Positions 7,974 through 15,342 of a stretch of 64,000 nt of DNA are shown here, one piece after another (positions within the stretch are counted from its first letter, which is position 1; each line of letters begins with the position of its first letter). A program made the position numbers and the translations under genes. A model generated the notes under the pieces. The model saw only the letters and a program-made list of their open reading frames with translations. It had not been told where the DNA came from and did not search any database. The stretch spans positions 310,001 to 374,000 of the forward strand of contig NZ_JBBUKT010000006.1 of the NCBI RefSeq assembly GCF_038066715.1. The letters run 5' to 3'. This DNA is from Luteolibacter sp. Y139. GTDB taxonomy: Bacteria; Verrucomicrobiota; Verrucomicrobiia; Verrucomicrobiales; Akkermansiaceae.

Positions 7974-9830
7974 TTAGCGTTTCGCGCTGCGGTTCTGGAA
8001 AGGATAGGACTCGATGACGGAAAGAATCAGCGTCTGCATCTTGAGGTCATCCTGGCGGAGTTTGGCGACGAGGTCGGTGATGACCGGCTCGTCGTAATAT
8101 TCCAGCGGACGCCCCAAGGCGTAGGCTAGCATCTTGCGGCAGAGGTTGCGGAGGAAAAGTTCGTCCGAGGAGAGCAGGAGCTGCTTGAGTTCCTTTGGGG
8201 TTGAGAAGGAGACGTTGCCGGGCAGGGTGGCCTTGGAGTCGATGGGGTTGCCGTTCGGGTCCTTGGTGCGCCAGCGGCCGATGGCATCGAAGTTCTCCAG
8301 CCCGAAGCCGAGGGGATCGATCTTCTCGTGGCAGCCGGCGCAGGAGGCTTTGGTTCGATGCACTTCCAGGGTCTCACGGAAGGAAAGTCCTTCGGTGGAT
8401 TTGTCGTCTCCGGGAAGCACGCCGGCATCGGGTGGCGGAGGTGGAGGCGGTGTTCCTAACAAGGTGTCGAGGATCCACTTGCCGCGCTTTACCGGGCTGG
8501 TGCGCAGCGGCATGGAGGTGGCGGTGAGGATGGCGGCCTGGCCGATCACGCCGCCGCGATTTGGATCTGTTAGGGTGACGCGCTGGAATTGGGAACCGGA
8601 GACGTCGGGGATGCCGTAGTGCTTGGCAAGTTCGGCATTCGCGAAGGTGTAATCCGCATTCAGGAGTTCCGACGCGGGGCGATTGGCGTGGACGAGGTAA
8701 TTGAAGAACTCAACTGACTCCCGATACATCGCCACGCGCAGGCTTGGGGTGAAGGTGGGGAAGCGGGTCGCATCGGGAGCGGAGACTTCACGCAGGTCAT
8801 CGAAACCGAGCCACTGTCCGGCGAAGTGGCGGGAGATCGTTTCCGAGCGCTTGTCCTCTAACATCCGCAGTGCCTCGGCTCGCAAAGTGGCGGGATCGGA
8901 GAGCTTGCCTTCGTCGGCGAGCTTGAGCAGGCGGCGGTCGGGCATCGAGGCCCACAGGAAATAAGAGAGACGCGTGGCGAGTTCGAAGTCATCGATCTTC
9001 CACTCGGTCTTGTCCGGTTGATCGGCTTCGATGCGGAACAGGAACGATGGATGAATGAGCAGCGCTTGGAGCGATGGCTTGAGCGCTTCCTCGTAGGTTG
9101 CTCCGGCAGCGAGCTTCTTCTCGAACAGCGCCAACATTGGCGCGAGGTCTTCATCGCTCACGCGACGGCGGAAGGCGAGTGAGGCATGGCTGAGCAGCAC
9201 GGTTCGCGCCGCCTTGGCGGGAGGCAGCTTGTCACTGGGCTTTGCGATCAGCACGCGGTCGAGTTGCTTGGGATCTTCGTAGATGGCGGTGACGATCCGC
9301 TTTGCCGCGCTGAGATACTTTTCCATCAGCGCGGGCTGCACGAACATCGCGTCGCCGACATTATCGAAGCCCTCGCCGCCCGCGCCATCGGCCGGGAAGT
9401 CCTTGCCCGGTTGGAAGTCGATGCCGACCAAGTCGCGGACGGTGTAATTGTACTCGTTGCGATTGAGCCGGCGCACCGTTGGCCGTCCGGGATTGCGGGG
9501 GAAATCGCCGGCATCGAGTTTCTTCAGTGTGCCGCGGATCTGATCCACGAGCAGCTTGCGCTCGGCGTCGGAGGGGAGGACGTCCTCGTCATCGGGAGGC
9601 ATGTCGCCGGACTCGACTTGCTTGGCAATATTTTCGAGAAAGCGATGGTTCCGGAAGGCCGCTTCGGTGGAGGTCAGGTGATGGGTCTCGACCCCGCCCT
9701 TCTGCTTCTTCTCGCCGTGGCACTCGAAGCAGTATTTGGAAAGCAACGGCGTCGCCTTGTCCGCGAACTCGTCGGCAAGGGCCGGCGAACACAGGGCAAA
9801 CAGCAACGCGAGGGAGCGACGGACGGGCAT
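7974..9830 (-). CDS. Planctomycete-type heme protein, DUF1587-DUF1592-DUF1588-DUF1585 architecture
   Basis: 618 residues with a signal peptide (MPVRRSLALLFALCSPALA). A first c-type heme motif, CFECH, follows at about residue 34. The middle has the DUF1592 features (YFLWASMPDRRLLKLAD). A second CxxCH (CAGCH) lies near residue 500 within the DUF1588 signature EKIDPLGFGLENFD, and the C-terminal DUF1585 ends the protein. The ATG gives the signal peptide directly; the frame could also begin at a TTG 15 bases earlier. It precedes the DUF1552 gene in one apparent operon and probably acts as an extracytoplasmic redox protein. Substrate unknown. Confidence 0.9.
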   Translation of the reverse strand: MPVRRSLALLFALCSPALADEFADKATPLLSKYCFECHGEKKQKGGVETHHLTSTEAAFRNHRFLENIAKQVESGDMPPDDEDVLPSDAERKLLVDQIRGTLKKLDAGDFPRNPGRPTVRRLNRNEYNYTVRDLVGIDFQPGKDFPADGAGGEGFDNVGDAMFVQPALMEKYLSAAKRIVTAIYEDPKQLDRVLIAKPSDKLPPAKAARTVLLSHASLAFRRRVSDEDLAPMLALFEKKLAAGATYEEALKPSLQALLIHPSFLFRIEADQPDKTEWKIDDFELATRLSYFLWASMPDRRLLKLADEGKLSDPATLRAEALRMLEDKRSETISRHFAGQWLGFDDLREVSAPDATRFPTFTPSLRVAMYRESVEFFNYLVHANRPASELLNADYTFANAELAKHYGIPDVSGSQFQRVTLTDPNRGGVIGQAAILTATSMPLRTSPVKRGKWILDTLLGTPPPPPPPDAGVLPGDDKSTEGLSFRETLEVHRTKASCAGCHEKIDPLGFGLENFDAIGRWRTKDPNGNPIDSKATLPGNVSFSTPKELKQLLLSSDELFLRNLCRKMLAYALGRPLEYYDEPVITDLVAKLRQDDLKMQTLILSVIESYPFQNRSAKR

Positions 9831-9890
9831 GAGGCAGTCCGACAACGTGGCCGCACAGCCCGGACTTTCAGCAGGATTGTCCCGGGTGCA

Positions 9891-11189
9891 TCACGGTGTC
9901 CCGAGCTTCGTCAAAGCCACGAGGTCCGACCACGTCTGCCGCCGCGATTCGCTCCAGCCGGAGAAGTCCGGTTGGCTCTCCGGGTTCGCTTTCAGCCAAA
10001 TATCGAAGGCTTGGACAAGGTATTCGCCGCGCCGCTCCGGGTCGAAGCGATCCACCCAATCCAGGGTCTCAGTCAGGGATGAAGCTGCCTGGCCCCGGAC
10101 ATACTCGCTGGTGGCCCAGCTCGCGTCTTTGCCTGACAAGGACTCGATCCAGGCACGGCAGGCGGCAGGATCGGTAGTGGCCCATTCTTTCGCGATGATG
10201 GTCGCGGACGAAGGTCTCTGTCTTTCCGACACCGACGCGAGTTTCTCTTGAGCGGCCTTTTCGCGCTGATCTGCCGGAACTTCCGCCCATTCCTTGGCCG
10301 TGATCGTGACCGCTTCGAAGGAATTTTCCGGCAGGTAGCTGACGTAGCTGGAATTCCGGAAGCCGTCCGGGTCCAGCTTCCTCCAGAGCCGGAGCAAGGT
10401 CTGGGCGTGGGTCTCCGGGCCTAGTGTGAAAGGCTTGGTCGCGTCGCGGGTTTTGAGCACCTCGATCATCTCCGGGGGGAAGGCCTGCATGGCTCGTTCG
10501 ACCAGCCGCGGGTCGGTGAGGGTGTCTTCCCAACGATCGTCGTGTGAGGAGAAGCCACCGCGTTTCAGGAAAACCTCCATGCCGAGCTTGGGGTCTTCCC
10601 GGAGCAGCCACCCGGAGATCAGGTTGAGGTCGGCGAATTTCAAGCCGGGTGCGTCGAGATTCTTCGCCTGCTCGATGGAATAGTCATCGAAGAAATCTTT
10701 CCCCCGATCCGGAGGGCGGGCTTCCAACTGGGCAAGCGTCCATGCCTTGAGCCCTTCGGGATCCCGCCATGCCCATGCCGGACCGATTTGTTGGAAGGCC
10801 GTTTTCCATGCCGGCTTCGACCGGAACTCCTGCCATGCCCAAGCGATCGCCGCTTCGGGATCCTGGGATGCCCAGCGAATGAGCAGGGCCTTGGCGGATA
10901 GGGTCAGCTCTCCATCGCGAGTGGTCTGGATGGATGAGAGGGCGGAGAGAATTTCGGTGGATGGAATCCTTTCGAGACGCAGGGCCGCCTGTAGCTTCTC
11001 TCCGTCCGACTTCGCGTTCTCGATGGCTGCGACGAGGGCATCCAGTTCGTCTCGTCGCCATGGCTTCGCGGCGGGTTCAGGGACTGCGGCGGCGACGGGC
11101 TCCGCTGGCGTGCCCGGCCAAAGCACGATCCAGCCAATGGCGGTCACCGCGCAGGTGGCCAGGAAGACCGCTGCGGATTTCGCTCTCAT
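9891..11189 (-). CDS. Membrane-anchored repeat protein, paralogous to the C-terminal half of the adjacent sigma-factor fusion
   Basis: 432 residues with an N-terminal transmembrane segment (SAAVFLATCAVTAIGWIVLW, about 5-25) and an extracytoplasmic remainder. The body is built from helical repeats recognisable by a DP-x-AA-x-W pattern: QDPEAAIAWAW, RDPEGLKAWT, DPAACRAWIE, each preceded by a Trp-Ala or similar. The first 70 residues after the anchor align by eye with the matching part of the upstream sigma fusion (LRLERIPSTEILSALSSI against LRATLERISITELPAFFSL). The ATG overlaps the upstream stop by four bases (ATGA), so the two are translationally coupled. I know no named family. A sensor or ligand partner for the fusion is a guess. 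Confidence 0.78.
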   Translation of the reverse strand: MRAKSAAVFLATCAVTAIGWIVLWPGTPAEPVAAAVPEPAAKPWRRDELDALVAAIENAKSDGEKLQAALRLERIPSTEILSALSSIQTTRDGELTLSAKALLIRWASQDPEAAIAWAWQEFRSKPAWKTAFQQIGPAWAWRDPEGLKAWTLAQLEARPPDRGKDFFDDYSIEQAKNLDAPGLKFADLNLISGWLLREDPKLGMEVFLKRGGFSSHDDRWEDTLTDPRLVERAMQAFPPEMIEVLKTRDATKPFTLGPETHAQTLLRLWRKLDPDGFRNSSYVSYLPENSFEAVTITAKEWAEVPADQREKAAQEKLASVSERQRPSSATIIAKEWATTDPAACRAWIESLSGKDASWATSEYVRGQAASSLTETLDWVDRFDPERRGEYLVQAFDIWLKANPESQPDFSGWSESRRQTWSDLVALTKLGTP

Positions 11190-13234
11190 GGGGTGGTCTT
11201 CGCGAGCTGTTGGAGTTCTTCGCGAATTGCCGCCGGGAGATCCTTGCGCTCCAGGATGCCGGGCACGTCGCCGGGGATTTGACATTGCAGGCGGCGGAAG
11301 GCGCCGCGGCAGATTTCCCTGGCAGATTCCTGGTCGCTCAGGCGCGAGGCCAATTCGATGATCCGGGCGTAGGGCGTATCGCCGACGACCCATCCGGTCA
11401 CCGGGCCGGCGTATTTGCCGAGCCTTTCGTGCAGAAGATCGTCGAAAGAGGTCTCGGTCTGGTGGTCGTCGATCCACGCGAAGGCCCGCTTGAGGTCTCT
11501 TTGGTCGAGAAGCGCGGTGGCGACGGCATTCAGCACCTCGCCGCGCGAGAGGCCGGCGGCGATGCCGGATTCGATGAGTTGTCGTTCGTTCAGCGCCAAG
11601 GGTTCGACGGGTTCGGAATGGCTGGTGTAGCCGCCGCCTGCCATGGGGGTATTGTGGGTATGCCGATGGCGCACTCCGAGTTCTCCCAGTTCGCGGGCGA
11701 AGTGGTCGGCGGGTGTCATCATGGACTCCAGTTGCGCGGCCTTCTCCGGCTGGTCTTCGAGGGTCTTTTGCCAGATGATGGCGGCAATGGAGCATCCGAA
11801 CGCCCGGTCGTTCAGCTTTTGGGTCTCGCGGAGCATTTCATTGAGCCGCGTGGGATCAATATTGTGCCACGCGTTCATGTAGGGATTAGCACCTGTTAGA
11901 GCGATCAAGGCGCGCCGTCTCATGGCTTCGTCGGGCAACGAGGCGATGAAGGAAAAGGCAGCGTTCGCGCTTTCGTGGAGGAGCACTTCATCGGCAATGC
12001 TCATCGCCAGGAACTCACCGAGAGTGGAGTCAAAGGCTTCTTTCCGCAGGGCCGCGGCTTGCCAATGGTCCACCAGCCATGCGCGGGATGCGGAAAGATC
12101 GGCATACATCCACCGATCGAAGATGTTGTTGATCAGGTTGGTGCCTCGCGCCTTGTCCACGTCATCCCATAGCGGATGCTCGATCATGAAGGTCAGCGCG
12201 GCGTCCGGGTCTGACTGAACCCACCGCTCGAGCAGCAGGTTGAAGCAAACTGCTTGCTCGGCGGTGGTCAGCTTGTCATGGGCTAGGGAAAAGAAAGCGG
12301 GGAGCTCGGTAATCGATATCCGCTCCAGGGTCGCACGTAGTTTCAGCGTCGTGAGCGAGTGCTTCGGGCCGGCTTGGATCCGCTTGATCTCGGCGATCAG
12401 GTCTTCGTTGTTAGTTGGCTGTGAGGCTGGGCGAGGTACCGCTTTCGTGGCCAGAGATGGCGAAGCGGGCGGGGGAGAGGCTTGATCCCGGATCGCCAAG
12501 GCAGTGCCGGCGATCAATGAGGTGGCGAGCACTCCGCTGATAACCGGTATCAGCCAGTCCGCTTTCCATGAGGCTCCCGTGAGAGGGGCGGATTGGAACG
12601 CGTGAGTGGCGACTTGGGTCACCAGCGAGGCGGGAACGGGTGTGGTTCCAAAGCTCGCCATGGTGGTGCCGAGCGAGGCGCTGCCGACGGCGATGCCGCG
12701 CTTCCGCAGGGTGGCGGCGAGTTGGTCGAGGGCGCGGGTGACACGCTTGCGAGCTGCTTCTTCGGTGGTGCCGAGGGCTGAGCCGAGTTTCCGGAAATCG
12801 TGCCCTTCGAAGAAGCGGAGCACGAGGGCGTCGCGGGCTGGGGAGGGCAGGGAAAGCATCGCCGCGTCGACTTCACCGCTGAGGGCTTCGCTCGCGAAGG
12901 ATGTTTCGGTTTGTGACGGGTCCATCATGCTGGCGGCGACGAGTTCCCGCTGGCGGCGGCGGCTTTCGGTTCGGGCGTGGTTCGCGGCACGCCGGCAGGT
13001 TTGCCGGTAGAGCCAGGCGGACAGGATGACATCGCCAAGACTGCCTGCTTTCCTCGCCAGCAGTGTGAAGACTTCCTGCATCACATCCTGCGCCGCGGCA
13101 CGGTCACCGCCGAGCATCCGCAGTGCGGTGCCGTAGACGACCGGCGAGTGCAGGCGGACCAGCTCACGGAAGGCCCGTTCCGAGCGTTCGCGGGCGAATT
13201 CACCCAATAGCCGTTTCGTCTCATCCGCCATCAT
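11186..13234 (-). CDS. ECF-type sigma factor fused to a transmembrane helix and an extracytoplasmic repeat domain
   Basis: 682 residues. Residues 1-85 look like sigma-70 region 2 (FRELVRLHSPVVYGTALRML, DVMQEVFTLLARKAG, SAWLYRQTCRRAANHAR). Residues 125-178 look like region 4 (LPSPARDALVLRFFEGH, then the helix-turn-helix RKLGSALGTTEEAARKRVTR). A linker leads to one transmembrane helix at about 226-247 (VISGVLATSLIAGTALAI), then a Pro-rich stretch and about 420 extracytoplasmic residues with DP-x-AA repeats (SDPDAALTFM). The sigma half would be cytoplasmic. Similar sigma-TM fusions are known in Planctomycetes and Verrucomicrobia; this C-terminal domain I do not recognise. No anti-sigma gene is adjacent. 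Start may be either of two tandem ATGs. Confidence 0.85.
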   Translation of the reverse strand: MMADETKRLLGEFARERSERAFRELVRLHSPVVYGTALRMLGGDRAAAQDVMQEVFTLLARKAGSLGDVILSAWLYRQTCRRAANHARTESRRRQRELVAASMMDPSQTETSFASEALSGEVDAAMLSLPSPARDALVLRFFEGHDFRKLGSALGTTEEAARKRVTRALDQLAATLRKRGIAVGSASLGTTMASFGTTPVPASLVTQVATHAFQSAPLTGASWKADWLIPVISGVLATSLIAGTALAIRDQASPPPASPSLATKAVPRPASQPTNNEDLIAEIKRIQAGPKHSLTTLKLRATLERISITELPAFFSLAHDKLTTAEQAVCFNLLLERWVQSDPDAALTFMIEHPLWDDVDKARGTNLINNIFDRWMYADLSASRAWLVDHWQAAALRKEAFDSTLGEFLAMSIADEVLLHESANAAFSFIASLPDEAMRRRALIALTGANPYMNAWHNIDPTRLNEMLRETQKLNDRAFGCSIAAIIWQKTLEDQPEKAAQLESMMTPADHFARELGELGVRHRHTHNTPMAGGGYTSHSEPVEPLALNERQLIESGIAAGLSRGEVLNAVATALLDQRDLKRAFAWIDDHQTETSFDDLLHERLGKYAGPVTGWVVGDTPYARIIELASRLSDQESAREICRGAFRRLQCQIPGDVPGILERKDLPAAIREELQQLAKTTP

Positions 13235-13300
13235 CGCCTGAAAGACACCGCAGGTGGGCGGGACCGGACAGGAAATTTTCGGCGGGGTCGAAGCGTTCGG

Positions 13301-14125
13301 TCAGCTCGAGCTTGTCTTCACCAGCAGGCCCTTTTCCCGGGCGGTGCGCAGGACCGAGGCAAAGATCCAGCCAGCGAGGGAAAGGTAAACGGCATTCAAT
13401 CCGAGGCCGATGAGGAAATGTCGAAGGTCGAAGCCGCCGTGCCCGATCGCGCCGCGCATGCCTTCGAAAACATGCGAGGGCGGGAAGAGCGAGGCGATCG
13501 CCTGCATCCAGCCGGGCAGTGCGCTCATGGGGTAGAAAACGCAGGCGAAGGGCTGGATCATGAAGGGCAGGGCCCATGCCAAGGACTCCGCGCCATGGCC
13601 CCAGCGCAGGATCAGGGCGATCGAGAGAATTCCGAGCGCCCAGCCGAAGATCATCAGGTTCGCGTAGTAGGCGATCACCCCGAATTTGAACTGGAGCAGG
13701 TTGAACGAGTAGGCGGAGTAAGCCACGATCGTGAGGACGATGGCGGTGATGCCGACGCGCAGCAGTCCCACGCCGAAGGTGGCGGCGATGTAGTCCGTCA
13801 TCCGGACCGGGGCGGCGAAGATATTGAGCAGGTTGCGGGTCCAGACGTCTTCCAGGAAGGAAATCGAGACCCCCTGTTGGGCCCGGAACAGGGCATCCCA
13901 CAGCATGATGCCGCCGATGAGGAAGGTGATGTAGTGCGGGAAACTTTTCCCGCTGGCTGCCATTTGCCCGCCGCTGCCGGCCTCCTGCAGGAACTTCGTG
14001 ACGAAGCCCCAGACCAGCAGCTGTACCAGCGGCCAGAAGAACAGCTCGAAGGCCCGCATCGGGTTCTTCGCGTAGAGGAGCACGTAGCGGGTCAGCAGGG
14101 CTCGGATGACGGACGGGCGGAACAT
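13301..14125 (-). CDS. ABC-2 type transporter permease
   Basis: 274 residues with six predicted membrane helices and the ABC-2 family segments FELFFWPLVQLLVWGF near the start, the ITFLIGGIMLWDALFRAQQG block, and a final FYPMSALPGWMQAIASLFPPSHVFEG motif, the conserved Pro-rich loop of this family. It would form the membrane channel of an exporter of drugs, lipids or polysaccharide. The start MFRPSVIRALL removes 16 upstream residues without homology. A fitting ATPase (18133-18909) is on the same strand about 4 kb upstream, separated by two oppositely oriented genes. Confidence 0.88.
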   Translation of the reverse strand: MFRPSVIRALLTRYVLLYAKNPMRAFELFFWPLVQLLVWGFVTKFLQEAGSGGQMAASGKSFPHYITFLIGGIMLWDALFRAQQGVSISFLEDVWTRNLLNIFAAPVRMTDYIAATFGVGLLRVGITAIVLTIVAYSAYSFNLLQFKFGVIAYYANLMIFGWALGILSIALILRWGHGAESLAWALPFMIQPFACVFYPMSALPGWMQAIASLFPPSHVFEGMRGAIGHGGFDLRHFLIGLGLNAVYLSLAGWIFASVLRTAREKGLLVKTSSS

Positions 14126-14263
14126 GGGGCGCGGGGCGGCGCAATGTGTGCCTGCGGAACCGTATGACGCCAATGGAAAAGCCGCGGGGCGTTCTTTCGA
14201 TAAGATCGAACTTGTCTCCCCGTAGATCGCCCGCTCCGATTGGAAGCCTAGACCTAATTACCC

Positions 14264-15106
14264 ATGAAATTCATCCGCCCGCTCGCGCTCCTTTCCCTTT
14301 CCCTGGCATCTGCCGTTCATGCGGATCCCATCCCTGAAAATCTCCGCCAGGCAGGCTGGTTTATCGGTGCCCAAGCCTACACGTTCAAGGAGTTCTCTGC
14401 CTTTGAAGCGATTGCGAAGACCAAGGAAGCCGGCGGGAACATGATCGAATTCTTCCCGGGCCAGACCATGAAGCCGGGCTCGGACGTGAAGGTCGGCCAC
14501 ACGATGCCGGAGGCGGCGATGAAGGAACTGCTCGCCGAGTGCGAGCGCCAGGGCGTCAAGCCCGTGAATTACGGCGTGGTCGGTGCCGGGAATGCCGAGG
14601 AGGTCAAGGCCATCATGACTTTTGCCAAGAAGATGGGCCTGTACTCGATCTGCACCGAGTCGACCGAGCAGGTCGCCGCCTGGGAAGCCGCCGCCAAGGA
14701 GTTCGACATCAAGGTCGCCTTCCACGAGCACGGCGGCTCGATGAGCAACCCGAAATACAAGGTCTGGAATCCGCTCTATATCCGCGGGGTGGTCGAAAGC
14801 CGGGATCCTCGCGTCGGTGCCTGCGCTGACCTGGGACACTGGTGCACCTCCAATCTCAAGCCGGTCGAGTGCCTGAAAATTCTCGAGGGCCACATCGTCA
14901 GCGTCCACCTCAAGGACAAGGAAAAGAATGGCAATGCCCAGGTCGTGGTCGCGGGCAAGGGCGTCGTGGACGTCGCCGCCTGCCTGGAAGAGCTCAAGAG
15001 ACAGAAATTCGACGGTCACATTTCCGTGGAACACGAAGCCGACTGGAAGGACAGCGTGCCGCAGGTGAAGGCCGACATCGACTTCGTGAAGTCCCATCCG
15101 AAATAG
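14264..15106 (+). CDS. Secreted sugar phosphate isomerase/epimerase-like TIM-barrel protein
   Basis: 280 residues, with an N-terminal signal peptide (MKFIRPLALLSLSLASAVHA). The rest is an AP-endonuclease/xylose-isomerase-type TIM barrel: GAQAYTFKEFSAFEAIAKTK, the metal-ligand Glu/His regions IEFFPG and FHEHGGS, then ACADLGHWCTSNLKP, and SVHLKDKEKN near the end with SVEHEADW. It probably isomerises or epimerises a keto-sugar in the periplasm. Export and the neighbouring secreted sugar oxidase suggest work on carbohydrate breakdown products. The exact substrate is unknown. Confidence 0.85.
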   Translation: MKFIRPLALLSLSLASAVHADPIPENLRQAGWFIGAQAYTFKEFSAFEAIAKTKEAGGNMIEFFPGQTMKPGSDVKVGHTMPEAAMKELLAECERQGVKPVNYGVVGAGNAEEVKAIMTFAKKMGLYSICTESTEQVAAWEAAAKEFDIKVAFHEHGGSMSNPKYKVWNPLYIRGVVESRDPRVGACADLGHWCTSNLKPVECLKILEGHIVSVHLKDKEKNGNAQVVVAGKGVVDVAACLEELKRQKFDGHISVEHEADWKDSVPQVKADIDFVKSHPK

Positions 15107-15342
15107 GATCCGCGCCCGGAAGGGAAGCCAGACGCCGCCGGTGGATGGCCGGAATGTTTCAGGAGGAGGCCCGCCGAGGGTCTCCTCTTCGTCTTGTACT
15201 CGTTGGTCCCGTGGCGCTGGCGAGCGTCGTGGGAATGCTTGGCCGGGTATGTGCACCCTACTCATTCGTGGCAGGGAAATTCCTCGCGGCCCTTTGAGGC
15301 CCCGGATAGATCGCAAGGCGCTCCTTCGTTCCGATTCGCCAC

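Noticed and set aside
11190-11795. N-terminal extension of the 9891-11189 protein
   Set aside because: The upstream part of that open frame is Arg/Pro-rich shadow of the sigma fusion; the real start has a transmembrane anchor and ATGA overlap.
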